Assembly (NCBI GenBank): GCA_937890135.1
Contig: CALBYC010000016.1
Coordinates: 1-16,794 of the forward strand
DNA from: an uncultured Parabacteroides sp.
GTDB lineage: Bacteria > Bacteroidota > Bacteroidia > Bacteroidales > Tannerellaceae
Reading direction: 5' to 3'
Length of the DNA stretch: 16,794 nucleotides
The notes beneath the pieces are model-generated. The model did not search any database. It was given only the letters and a program-made list of their open reading frames with translations, and was not told the origin of the DNA. This document shows positions 1 through 8,218 of this stretch, piece by piece. Numbering within the stretch: position 1 is the first letter of the stretch; each line of letters opens with the position of its first letter. The position numbers were made by a program, and so were the translations under genes.

Positions 1-53
1 AACTTTGTATCAACTTCACTCATGTGGCTTAGTATAAATTAATTCTAATGACT
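1..53 (+). mobile_element. 3' end of an IS630-family element (left copy, cut by window edge)
   Basis: Bases 1-55 are identical to 9421-9475, which is the right end of the complete IS630-type element in this window; identity stops at base 56. The fragment carries the last nine transposase codons (3-29), the stop TAG at 30-32 and the right terminal repeat, ending in ACT at 51-53 followed by the TA target dinucleotide at 54-55. It has the same orientation as the complete copy and lies 27 bases before the glycosyltransferase stop codon. The rest of the element must lie left of the window, so completeness cannot be judged. Confidence 0.85.
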
Positions 54-82
54 TACTTATGATTATAGAAACTAAATATTTT

Positions 83-1303
83 TCACTTTTCAAAAATTCC
101 ATCAAACATCAATTTATATAAATTAGAGATTCTTTGAATATTATAAATCGTATCACATTTTATCTTTCCCTCCTTTGCTAAAAGATTTGAAATGTCAGGA
201 TTATCAATAAGATATATCATAGCCAGCTTAAGATTGTCCACATATTCTATAGGATTATTTCTATCACCAATATCAGCGATGAAAGCATTTTCATTATGGA
301 CAAACATTTCATTTATACAAAATCCATTCGAAGAAACGACTGGGAGTTGATGTGTCATCATTTCCAATCCAGCATAACTACATTGTTCATAAAAAGAAGG
401 GAATATAGCCATATACGCTATTCTATACCATGCATTTATTTCATTTCTTTCAACAAATCCTCTAAATATTATATCTGAAGTAAAATCTTTTGTTATTGAG
501 TATTTACTTTCATTTGGTAATAGGGCGCCAAGGATGACTAATTTAACATTCTTATTAATATATTTTACCATATTGAAAGCATCAATTAATGGCTCTATTC
601 CCTTTGATTTATGAACACGGCCTACGAACAGCAAAACTTTATCAGCCTTGCTCATATATGGAAAGTGTCCTGATTTTTTCTTAAAAAATGGAGTTTCCGG
701 ATGAATACCATTTGGGATTACTGAAATTTTATGCTTTGGAATGCCATATTCTCTTTGTATCAAGTTAGAAGTAATATTCGTGAGGGCTATGATTTTATCT
801 ACCATAGCAAACATGTCAATCTCTTCTCTTAGGTATTTTTGCATATACGAATACTTATTTTCGGATAATATTTTTCTAATTCCCGCTTTAGAAAAAGCTT
901 TGACATCTCCTTGAAAAAAGGATGTCCAAGACATATCATGAACTATATAAGTAAATTTGGATAAAAAATAATATTGTTTCATTCTACTTAGAAGATAATT
1001 TGATACTATATAATTAAATATAAAAATATTCTTATCACTATCTTCTATATTTAATCTAACGAAATAGCAAATCATTTCAAAATATTTTTCAATAGGTATA
1101 TTAAGAATAGGTATACATAAGGCCAACGCATTTTTATATCTTTTAAAACAAACTGTTTGACACGGATAATTATAAGCAATAATATACACCTCGAAATTTA
1201 ATGTATTTAAGATATATACCAAAGATGTTATGTATGTTCCAATCCCATTAATCTTTGATGAAGCATAGTCATCTATTACAAATATTTTCTTCGGATTATC
1301 CAT
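83..1303 (-). CDS. Glycosyltransferase family 4, last gene of the RiPP cluster
   Basis: Predicted 406-residue cytoplasmic sugar transferase with a GT-B fold. The N-terminus (FVIDDYASSKINGIGTYI) is the glycine-containing acceptor-side strand and loop usual for GT4 proteins. The C-terminal half has the nucleotide-sugar side: VLLFVGRVHKSKGIEPLIDA, and later YEQCSYAGLE, an E-x7-E motif that normally contacts the donor sugar. I chose the ATG at 1303 because it follows the preceding stop codon (1307-1305) by one base; an upstream ATG at 1348 would give 421 residues but overlap that gene by 44 bases. A glycosyltransferase family is known from GG-Bacteroidales radical SAM peptide neighbourhoods, so the acceptor may be the Ser, Thr or Cys residues of the precursor core; that part is inference. 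The gene is very AT-rich, like most of the cluster. Confidence 0.85.
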   Translation of the reverse strand: MDNPKKIFVIDDYASSKINGIGTYITSLVYILNTLNFEVYIIAYNYPCQTVCFKRYKNALALCIPILNIPIEKYFEMICYFVRLNIEDSDKNIFIFNYIVSNYLLSRMKQYYFLSKFTYIVHDMSWTSFFQGDVKAFSKAGIRKILSENKYSYMQKYLREEIDMFAMVDKIIALTNITSNLIQREYGIPKHKISVIPNGIHPETPFFKKKSGHFPYMSKADKVLLFVGRVHKSKGIEPLIDAFNMVKYINKNVKLVILGALLPNESKYSITKDFTSDIIFRGFVERNEINAWYRIAYMAIFPSFYEQCSYAGLEMMTHQLPVVSSNGFCINEMFVHNENAFIADIGDRNNPIEYVDNLKLAMIYLIDNPDISNLLAKEGKIKCDTIYNIQRISNLYKLMFDGIFEK

Positions 1304-1304
1304 C

Positions 1305-1964
1305 TTATATGATTTTTGAATATTTAAGTAAAACTTTAGGGAATCCACTTATAAGAGATGTCTCTGATTTTTCATCATGAACATACAAAAGAGGATAAAT
1401 AGTACTAATGTTAATAATGTATGGATCTATTCTAAAATATTGATTATATCCATTTTTCGATGCATAAAAACATTGGCGATACATTTCTCTTACAAACGAC
1501 ACCGAGTATGGCAGCAATTCTTTACGATTTCTACAGCCAATATTACGAATAAGAGTATAGTGCAATATGCCAATAATCATTTCATAATTGGATGAAAAAG
1601 AGTCGTTAATGAAAGCATCTTTCACTTGAATATCAATGTGAGTCAAATATTGTCTAAATTTTTCATTATACTCAAATTCTGCTTGTTTAAACAATAGATA
1701 TTCAATACCCCAACCTATACCTATTTCCCCTTTAGAGAAGTCTAGAATAGAGGGAAGAATGTTTTTTTTACATTCCAAAATGGATTCTAACAAATTTATG
1801 GAGAATTCAATATAAATATGGTTCTTTATATATATTCCATAATGGTATATTGTTAAAGCTAATGCCATCTTACCATGGAGAAGTCCATTTTCTTTTATAC
1901 AAAATGATTTTACCATTAAATAGTTTGCAACTTTATCATATAATGTAAATTCCTTTTTATTCAT
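1305..1964 (-). CDS. Short LanC-like helical-toroid protein of the RiPP cluster
   Basis: A 219-residue, mostly helical protein without a signal peptide. Two stretches recall the alpha/alpha-toroid repeats of lanthionine cyclase C (LanC) proteins: GLLHGKMALALTIYHYG near residues 27-43, and GEIGIGWGIEYLLF near residues 80-93. LanC enzymes are about 400 residues and bind zinc through a Cys and a Cys-His pair near the C-terminus; neither is visible, and the length is only about half. It is therefore unlikely to be an active cyclase and more likely an accessory or scaffold protein for peptide maturation. It starts 17 bases after the barrel gene stops, and the glycosyltransferase start follows its TAA by one base, so the three are probably co-translated. 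The family assignment rests on weak motifs. Confidence 0.55.
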   Translation of the reverse strand: MNKKEFTLYDKVANYLMVKSFCIKENGLLHGKMALALTIYHYGIYIKNHIYIEFSINLLESILECKKNILPSILDFSKGEIGIGWGIEYLLFKQAEFEYNEKFRQYLTHIDIQVKDAFINDSFSSNYEMIIGILHYTLIRNIGCRNRKELLPYSVSFVREMYRQCFYASKNGYNQYFRIDPYIINISTIYPLLYVHDEKSETSLISGFPKVLLKYSKII

Positions 1965-1981
1965 CTGAAAAAGAAAGTGCT

Positions 1982-4267
1982 TTAATATTTAATAGGACTA
2001 CTCTGATCCAAATTATTCAAATTTCTTCGGACACTAAACGGGGACTTTCCCCAGTTGATATTATACACCAACCCAATGACCAACATATAGGCGTTATCCT
2101 TTATGGTGATGGTTCGATTGTTCTGATAGATTTCCGATACCCGGGAGACTTTGCTCTCGGCACCTGAAGTGAAGGGATAATACAGAGACAATCCGAACAA
2201 GACATTCTTGATCCGATAAGAGGCCGTAATGTACGAATTGTTTTCCCCTTGAGTAATGAATTCGCCTGAAAGCATTTTGGTGGGTTTCCTCCAGCCGGCG
2301 TACAGGGAAAAGTTGTTCTTGTAATATTCGAGAAAAGCCGAATAGTAAATGTTTGTCAACTCATTCATCCTGTTCGCATGAAAGGTGGTTTTGTAATAAT
2401 TGACACCCGTCTCGAACCGGATCTTGAACATATTAAGGATCGATGGGAAGAAGACGTAGAGATAGGCACCGTAATTCACTTCCATGTCGATGTTCTCGAA
2501 CCGGGAGACGTATTTCCCGTCTTGGAAAGACAAGATGTCACGGATGGGATCGTACTCATGCGAGGAATGCAAGGACAACAACGTGTTGAAATACTTGTGC
2601 TGATACGAGAATTCCAGATTATTGGACAGGAGGTGAGAGGTTCCCAGACGCGGATTTCCCGTGATGAACATATAGGGATCTTGTTGTTGCATGATGTCCG
2701 TCATATAGCTCAATTGGGGATAGTTGGGCATATAGCGGAAAGCGTATTGAATATTGAAGTTCTTGAAGCGGGAAAACAAGGAAAGGTTGCTCATGTTCGA
2801 ATAATACGTTTTGGATAGGTCGTCCGATTTGTTATTTAGGACTTTCAATCCCGTGCCAAGTGTGAAATTCAAGAAGCGGAAGCTGCCCCCGATGGACGCG
2901 TACGGATAAATATCGAGGCGCTTGATATCATCCTGATCGGGGCTGGTTTTCGATTCGTTATGCAACGCGGCATAGGAGGATTTCAATCCGACATTGTAGC
3001 TGAATTTTTTGCCGTTATGAGTATAAAGTATCTCATAAGCGATTGATTTGCTGTCTCCGTTGATGTTGGACGCGATGGAATCCAGGGTGGCGTTGGGCAC
3101 CCGGTCTAAGAAGCTCCGGTAGTGGTCGGACGTGGAGAATGAGCCCGTCAGGTTCATCTCAAGCTTTTGTTGGTCATCGATATGCCGGATATAGTAGAAA
3201 TCTAGCGCAGGGATGTATAGTTTGGTCTTGGAATGGATACCCCGGTTGAAATGCTGATCTTGGCTAAGGTAGTCGATATCGAGGTCATAATCCTCATGAG
3301 AGGTGTAAATATTATTGAGGGATCTTATGTTGAACGTGTTCTTGTCCTTGATGTAAGTGTACCCCAAGTTCACGTTTTGTTGCAAGTAACCGAAGGGGGA
3401 GGGATTAGTTTTCTTGAGAAAGGATCCCGGATTTTCCGGATGGAGGAACGACTCGCTTTCCTCGCTGGTCCAGTCGTTGTAATCGCGCCAGTTTGCGCCA
3501 TAATCGAACGAGAAGTAGGAGTTCGTAAAACCGGAAGTCAAGTTCAGGTTGCCGTTCAGGAATCCCGTGGTCTCAGCGCTCGTGGCCGAGGTGGATAGCG
3601 ACGTACCGGTTTCCCTCTTCAAGATGACGTTGATGACGCCGGCGCTTTCGATATCCCGTATGTTCGCGGGGATCCGCTCATATTCTATTCGGGCTATCTG
3701 ATTGGGATTTAAAGCAATCACCTCCTCCTGCGAGGCGTTTATCCCATTTATGCGATAATTGATATTCGTTCGCCCATTGATAGATAGCGTTTGGGAGACC
3801 GTGTTCACGGACAGGCCCGGCAAGTTGGATTTCTGGAATAAGTCAAGCGTGCTTTGGGAGGTTTTCACATCCACCAAATTGGGATACAAGAAGATTCTGT
3901 CCCCATAATTGATGGTAGAACGGGCGGTGACCGTCACGCCTTCCAGCTCCAACGTGTCTTTCTCCAAAATGATGTTTTGAATTCTTATGTTTCCCGAAGC
4001 ATTCATTATGGTTTGTTTGCCAGTCTTGTAACCTAAGAAATAGGTCAGGATATCAAAATCGGGGTAATCCTTATAGTTCAATTTGAATAGCCCTTTCTTA
4101 TCGGTATAGTCGCTGTCAATGATCGAATCGTGCCGCAACAACACAATTTGGGCACTCTCTATGGGATTTCGATTGGTATCGATTATTCTACCTCTTATCT
4201 CTTGTGAGAAAGACAAAAATATGTCGGATAAGAGAAAGCAGACAAAAAGTAAATACGCAGGTTTCAT
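1982..4267 (-). CDS. TonB-receptor-like outer-membrane beta-barrel protein
   Basis: A 761-residue outer-membrane protein. A signal peptide (MKPAYLLFVCFLLSDIFLSF, cut near SFSQ) is followed by a carboxypeptidase-D-like regulatory domain (about residues 22-110; EIRGRIIDTNRNPIESAQIV). A plug-like domain comes next (about 120-225), with LSINGRTNINYRINGI and IARIEYERIPANIRDIESAG. The rest, to the aromatic C-terminal region, is an alternating beta-barrel rich in Tyr, Phe and Asn. This order matches the Bacteroidota outer-membrane beta-barrel family related to TonB-dependent receptors; I see no clear TonB box. It lies 6 bases after the ABC exporter in the same operon, so it may carry the finished peptide across the outer membrane, take it up, or give self-protection; the sequence does not decide between these. 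Its base composition (about 47% GC in a sampled line) is far above the flanking cluster genes, suggesting a different origin. Confidence 0.85.
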   Translation of the reverse strand: MKPAYLLFVCFLLSDIFLSFSQEIRGRIIDTNRNPIESAQIVLLRHDSIIDSDYTDKKGLFKLNYKDYPDFDILTYFLGYKTGKQTIMNASGNIRIQNIILEKDTLELEGVTVTARSTINYGDRIFLYPNLVDVKTSQSTLDLFQKSNLPGLSVNTVSQTLSINGRTNINYRINGINASQEEVIALNPNQIARIEYERIPANIRDIESAGVINVILKRETGTSLSTSATSAETTGFLNGNLNLTSGFTNSYFSFDYGANWRDYNDWTSEESESFLHPENPGSFLKKTNPSPFGYLQQNVNLGYTYIKDKNTFNIRSLNNIYTSHEDYDLDIDYLSQDQHFNRGIHSKTKLYIPALDFYYIRHIDDQQKLEMNLTGSFSTSDHYRSFLDRVPNATLDSIASNINGDSKSIAYEILYTHNGKKFSYNVGLKSSYAALHNESKTSPDQDDIKRLDIYPYASIGGSFRFLNFTLGTGLKVLNNKSDDLSKTYYSNMSNLSLFSRFKNFNIQYAFRYMPNYPQLSYMTDIMQQQDPYMFITGNPRLGTSHLLSNNLEFSYQHKYFNTLLSLHSSHEYDPIRDILSFQDGKYVSRFENIDMEVNYGAYLYVFFPSILNMFKIRFETGVNYYKTTFHANRMNELTNIYYSAFLEYYKNNFSLYAGWRKPTKMLSGEFITQGENNSYITASYRIKNVLFGLSLYYPFTSGAESKVSRVSEIYQNNRTITIKDNAYMLVIGLVYNINWGKSPFSVRRNLNNLDQSSPIKY

Positions 4268-4273
4268 TGCTAT

Positions 4274-6445
4274 TCAATTTATTTGATTTTTAACTAATTC
4301 ATAATAATACCCCTGCTTTGATATTAATTCACTGTGACTTCCAACTTCTACAATCATACCATTATCAAGCACAATTATTTGATCAGCATTCTTAATTGTG
4401 CTCAATCTATGCGCAACGATAATGACTGTCCGATTTTCCGACAACTTTGTTAAATTCTCGTATATTATACGTTCATTTTTGGCATCTAAAAAAGATGTAG
4501 CTTCATCAAGAATTAATATTGGAGGGTTTTTGTAAATTGCTCTTGCTATCAAAATTCTCTGTTTCTGTCCATGACTCAGTTCTAAACCAGAAGCACCTAT
4601 TTTAGTCTTAAAACCTAAAGGCAAGTCTTTTATATAATTATATATGCAAGCTAATTTTGCAGTATATTCAACTCTTTCTATATCAGGATCTGCATCTCCA
4701 AGGGCAATATTTTCAATAAAGTTTCCACTAAAAATAAAGCCGTCTTGTAAAACAACACCACACAAGTTAAACCATGACTCTAAATCTATTTCAGATAAGT
4801 CTTCTGCATCAATTTTAATCTGTCCCTCTTGAGGAATATATAATGATAATAATAATTTTATGAATGTTGTTTTACCACATCCACTGGTACCAACAATAGC
4901 AGTTACTTTTCTCGCAGGTATAGAGATATTTATATTGCTCAGTATAAATTTATTATCCTTATTTTGATATTTGAATGATACGGATGAAAATTCTATTCCT
5001 TTTTTCAGAATTCTTATTTTACATTTTCGCCGATCCTCATAAGTATTCTTTTGTGATAATACATTAGAAAACCTATCTGAAGCAAAAGAAACATCCTGTA
5101 AAAGAGATGCATTATTTATAAATTGATTAATTGATACGCCTAAATTCCCTATAATAAAACTAATACTCATCATTTCTCCTAATGTCATTTCATGATTAAT
5201 TACAGAATAGGCGGCATACATATTTATGCTTAAGTCCCTTAAAATATTAATTATTGAACTTCCAAAATTTTGATAATTATTAATATATATATTATTTAAT
5301 GCGATTTCATTTAGACTATTCTGCAAAGATTCCCAATTTGATATTTTTGAGTCTTGCGCATTATTAATTCGAATGTCTTTCATTCCATTAATGATTTCCA
5401 AGATACCATTTTGACTTTCGGACGATAAATAAAAACGCTGATAGTTAAATAGTTTTCTTTGCTTCCATAATATTTTAATCCAAATGGTAGAAACTAATGA
5501 TAATGTAATGCAAATACAAAAAGATAATTTACTGTAAAAAAATAATACCGTTGTGAAAATTAAGATATTTAGTATATTTAATATTGAATCAATGAGTTGA
5601 TTAGTTGAATAATTTTGAATAGTGGTTTGATCTTCTAAGCGTTGAATATAGTCAGTCTTCAAATTAAGATCAAATAATTTTAATGGGGTCTTTAATAATT
5701 TATTTAAATATATTAGTAATAAATTAATACTTATATTGAAGTTTATCTTTTGCACAAATATTCGACTAAATATATTTGAAGACAGAAAACCAATGTACAC
5801 TATAAATTGAAAAAGAAAGAGCAACTCTACTATGTTAAAGTTTTCCAATAATACACCTCTGTCTATCACACGTTGTAATAAGACAGGTATAAACCAATTG
5901 CATATTGAAGCAAAAAAAAGCAATACGACAGCTAAGATGAATTTTGCTTTGTGATTTTTTAATAGTAATTTCCAGTATAGAAGTAGAGCATTAATCCCTT
6001 TTTCTTCATTTTGTTGAGGATTTTCATGTTGATATTCTCCTTCGGGAATCACAACAATCGAGATTATTCTATTTATGTCACTGACATATTTTCTAAATTC
6101 ATCGATTCGAATTTTTACTTTACCATATGCAGGATCTGCTATATAAATTTTCGAATGATCTATTTTATAAATAATAACATAATGTGATTCTTTCCAATAA
6201 ACAATAATAGGAGATTCTATTTTTTTTAGGTTGTCTAATGAAATAGTTACAACTTTTGATAGAAAATGTACTTTTTTGAAGCAAGATGAAATATCGTAAA
6301 GAGAAAGTCCCTGTCCTGACAATTCGCAAATTTCACATAATTTATTATATGAATAATATACCCCATAATATGCAAGCATCATCCTTATACAGGCGACACC
6401 GCAATCTTGTTCGTTGTATTGCTGATATATGGGAAACTTTTTCAT
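4274..6445 (-). CDS. C39 peptidase-containing ABC exporter (Gly-Gly leader cleaving)
   Basis: A 723-residue inner-membrane transporter that should remove the Gly-Gly leader and export the core peptide. The N-terminal C39 cysteine peptidase (about 1-130) has oxyanion Gln9, catalytic Cys15 in NEQDCG, His88 in KESHYV and Asp104 in ADPAYG. A six-helix membrane domain follows (about 165-470). The ATP-binding domain has Walker A GTSGCGKTT, Q-loop VVLQDG, signature LSHGQKQR, Walker B ILILDEATS and the H-loop AHRLST, all intact. I chose the ATG at 6445 because C39 domains usually begin about ten residues before the Cys motif; an ATG at 6523 would add 26 residues that do not look like the family and would cover a hairpin at 6466-6491. 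No membrane-fusion (HlyD-like) or TolC-like gene is present in the cluster. Confidence 0.93.
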   Translation of the reverse strand: MKKFPIYQQYNEQDCGVACIRMMLAYYGVYYSYNKLCEICELSGQGLSLYDISSCFKKVHFLSKVVTISLDNLKKIESPIIVYWKESHYVIIYKIDHSKIYIADPAYGKVKIRIDEFRKYVSDINRIISIVVIPEGEYQHENPQQNEEKGINALLLYWKLLLKNHKAKFILAVVLLFFASICNWFIPVLLQRVIDRGVLLENFNIVELLFLFQFIVYIGFLSSNIFSRIFVQKINFNISINLLLIYLNKLLKTPLKLFDLNLKTDYIQRLEDQTTIQNYSTNQLIDSILNILNILIFTTVLFFYSKLSFCICITLSLVSTIWIKILWKQRKLFNYQRFYLSSESQNGILEIINGMKDIRINNAQDSKISNWESLQNSLNEIALNNIYINNYQNFGSSIINILRDLSINMYAAYSVINHEMTLGEMMSISFIIGNLGVSINQFINNASLLQDVSFASDRFSNVLSQKNTYEDRRKCKIRILKKGIEFSSVSFKYQNKDNKFILSNINISIPARKVTAIVGTSGCGKTTFIKLLLSLYIPQEGQIKIDAEDLSEIDLESWFNLCGVVLQDGFIFSGNFIENIALGDADPDIERVEYTAKLACIYNYIKDLPLGFKTKIGASGLELSHGQKQRILIARAIYKNPPILILDEATSFLDAKNERIIYENLTKLSENRTVIIVAHRLSTIKNADQIIVLDNGMIVEVGSHSELISKQGYYYELVKNQIN

Positions 6446-6465
6446 TCTATTATTTAGATTAAGAG

Positions 6466-6491
6466 CACAAATATTCTTTAAGAAATTTGTG
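6466..6491 (-). repeat. Short hairpin before the exporter gene
   Basis: CACAAAT at 6466-6472 pairs with ATTTGTG at 6485-6491. The inner TTC and GAA can continue the stem past one bulged base. It lies between the SPASM fragment and the preferred exporter start at 6445. This supports reading 6446-6545 as untranslated and could affect transcript stability or exporter translation. There is no U-run typical of a strong terminator. Confidence 0.45.
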
Positions 6492-6545
6492 ATTGAAGAA
6501 AGGAGAAAAATTTCTATTTGCACGTAAAAATAATTTATGCACTAT

Positions 6546-6764
6546 TTAATCAATGTATTCTTTTAATAAATCACCTCTATTTTTAATATTCTTTATACTT
6601 TCCTTCATAAGAGCCTTTACTACATAATCTTTCTTTCTATCATCCCAATTATAAATACAGTATCTCGTACCATAATTTTCTAAAGCTCGTTGAGAACATC
6701 CGCCTTTACAAATGGGGAATATTCTACATTTATGACATTGTTCATTCTTATATTTAGCGGCCAA
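6546..6764 (-). pseudogene. Detached C-terminal SPASM segment of the radical SAM maturase
   Basis: A 72-codon reading frame that continues the maturase after a +1 frameshift. It carries CHKCRIFPICKGGC, the exact CX2CX5CX3C pattern of a SPASM auxiliary iron-sulfur cluster, plus a further Cys in YCIYNW. The first half of the SPASM domain (Cys, then GX4C) is at the end of the upstream frame. The open frame starts only at a TTG near the junction and has no plausible start of its own, so it is best seen as the rest of a broken or frameshifted maturase. Whether this is a true mutation, a sequencing error or programmed frameshifting is not decided by the sequence. Confidence 0.85.
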
Positions 6765-6774
6765 TCTTTTTTGA

Positions 6775-7875
6775 TTAATAATCGTTAAACCAAATTAATT
6801 CTCCTTCTTCATTTAAGAAGCCTTCAGGAGCTGTTTTTGCAAAGTTTCTTGCGGTGCATCTATACAAGTCACCATTATAATAGATTAAGACTCCATTTTT
6901 CTTGTCCGCATAACAAGATGTATGAATATTTGCTGGAGGCATTGTGCTGACATCAAAGCCCTCCATAACAAATTTCTCAGCAATAGCATCAACTTTTGCA
7001 TCTATATTGCCAGAATTTATGTTTTGCCATACTCTATAGAACATAATATTTAAAAATTTTTTCTCGTCCGATGTTAAAAAGGAAAGATCTTTTCTAATAT
7101 CCAACATGGAGTCAATGTTCTTATCAGTATAATTAAGTCTCAATTTTACGTGCATCTGGTTTGAAAGTATTGATTTCAAATTTTTTAAGATTGTATCATA
7201 GCTTCCAACCCCACACTGCATATGTCTGACTCTATTATGCAAATTACGATTCCCATCTAACGTTATTTGAAAATTCATTTTTTTTAGACAGCATACTTCT
7301 AACTCTTTTACCATGTACTCTTTTATCAAATATCCATTGGTTGTAACAGAATAGGTTATATCTATATCATCCCTTAGGCTTATTTTTGAGGTATATTTTA
7401 TAAAATGCATCATAGTATCATAATACAGAAAAGGTTCTCCTCCAAAAAAACTTATATGTAGATTTTTAATATTCGTATCATTTACAATACTATTTAATAA
7501 TTTTTCTACACAATATATAGTCTCTCTTGACATTTTGGTATCTTTTATATGATCTTCATAACAATACCAACATTTGAATATACAATCCATAGTAGGTAGA
7601 ATAGTTAAATGAAAGATACGCTTTTCTGTGTCATTTTTTTGTAAAGTATCTAAAGCAAGTTTTGGTTCATCAACTTCATCCCTCACTATAATTCCTGTAT
7701 TTACTAAGCGATTATAAAAAGTCACATATGTTCTTTTTATGAAATCCAATGGTTCTACTTTAAAAAGATCTAACAACTTTTTATTTGCAAATAAGAATTT
7801 GTTAGAATAGGAATTATATATAAATCCTAAATTTTTATTTAAGATTATGATGTTATTATATATGCTCTTTTTCAT
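6775..7875 (-). CDS. Radical SAM peptide maturase (SPASM type), frameshifted near its C-terminus
   Basis: A 366-residue frame that should bind a [4Fe-4S] cluster and S-adenosylmethionine to modify the precursor core. An N-terminal region (1-90) resembles the leader-binding part of such maturases. The radical SAM motif CX3CX2C is Cys98, Cys102 and Cys105, within CIFKCWYC. FFGGEPF near 143-149 is the usual GGE SAM-contact motif. Cys321 and the GX4C Cys340 (GDLYRC) begin a SPASM domain, but the frame stops at TAA after WFNDY. The missing SPASM cysteines follow at once in the +1 frame (6546-6764). Together the parts would give about 440 residues, normal for the family. Family knowledge suggests thioether formation from core Cys residues, or other C-C or C-S links; the exact chemistry is unknown. 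The gene follows the precursor in one operon, separated by a long inverted repeat. Confidence 0.88.
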   Translation of the reverse strand: MKKSIYNNIIILNKNLGFIYNSYSNKFLFANKKLLDLFKVEPLDFIKRTYVTFYNRLVNTGIIVRDEVDEPKLALDTLQKNDTEKRIFHLTILPTMDCIFKCWYCYEDHIKDTKMSRETIYCVEKLLNSIVNDTNIKNLHISFFGGEPFLYYDTMMHFIKYTSKISLRDDIDITYSVTTNGYLIKEYMVKELEVCCLKKMNFQITLDGNRNLHNRVRHMQCGVGSYDTILKNLKSILSNQMHVKLRLNYTDKNIDSMLDIRKDLSFLTSDEKKFLNIMFYRVWQNINSGNIDAKVDAIAEKFVMEGFDVSTMPPANIHTSCYADKKNGVLIYYNGDLYRCTARNFAKTAPEGFLNEEGELIWFNDY

Positions 7876-7913
7876 GGATTACAATTTGATATTATTTTAA
7901 CAAAGTTGTGTAG

Positions 7914-7988
7914 GAGAAATGAAGAAGATTCATACTAAAATTCTTGAAAACAGACAATTTTGTTTAGATGTGAATCTTCTCATTTCTC
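7914..7988 (-). repeat. Long inverted repeat between precursor and maturase genes
   Basis: The arm at 7914-7932 and TGAATCTTCTCATTTCTC at 7971-7988 are complementary over 18 base pairs, with a single bulged A at 7923. The 38-base loop can form a further small A/T stem (AAACA with TGTTT). It lies 12 bases after the precursor stop and 38 bases before the maturase start. A stem here commonly protects a highly expressed precursor message or partly terminates transcription so that precursor exceeds enzyme. No U-run follows directly on the minus strand, so a protective or processing role fits better than full termination; this is inference. Confidence 0.7.
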
Positions 7989-8000
7989 TCACCCTAAAGA

Positions 8001-8189
8001 TTATGTGCAACCACTTACACAATTCCCGCAATTACCATTATTGCAGTTGTTTGTGTCACAATTGGATAAGGCACCATTATGGGAGCCGCTTCCTCCAACA
8101 ATACCTTCCAAAACAGCTTGCTGCTCATCGGTTAGCTCTGTTGCTTCCAATAAAGCTAGCATGTCCGATAATTTTTCTTTTTCATTCAT
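8001..8189 (-). CDS. RiPP precursor peptide with Gly-Gly leader and Cys/Asn/Gly-rich core
   Basis: A 62-residue precursor. The leader is acidic and helical (LSDMLALLEATELTDEQQ, then VLEGIVGG) and ends in the Gly-Gly pair at residues 32-33, the cut site for a C39 exporter such as the one encoded downstream. The predicted core has 29 residues (34-62). Its second half is almost only Cys, Asn, Gly, Ser and Thr, with Cys at 44, 49, 54, 57 and 61 (spacing C-x4-C-x4-C-x2-C-x3-C). I chose the ATG at 8189 because it is 29 bases from the -7 box, like the other promoters in this window; an in-frame ATG at 8198 would add three residues. It is the first gene of the cluster. It fits the GG-Bacteroidales type of radical SAM substrate; the mature structure and activity are unknown. 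Confidence 0.85.
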   Translation of the reverse strand: MNEKEKLSDMLALLEATELTDEQQAVLEGIVGGSGSHNGALSNCDTNNCNNGNCGNCVSGCT

Positions 8190-8218
8190 AGCTTTCAATT
8201 TTAGATTGAGATATTATA

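Noticed and set aside
1305..1964. Active LanC lanthionine cyclase
   Set aside because: The zinc-binding Cys and Cys-His residues are not seen, the length is about half of LanC, and no dehydratase gene is in the cluster.
2378..3598. Plus-strand open frames of 146 and 121 codons inside the barrel gene
   Set aside because: They lie antisense within a clear outer-membrane protein and have shadow-like composition with no signal, domain or promoter.
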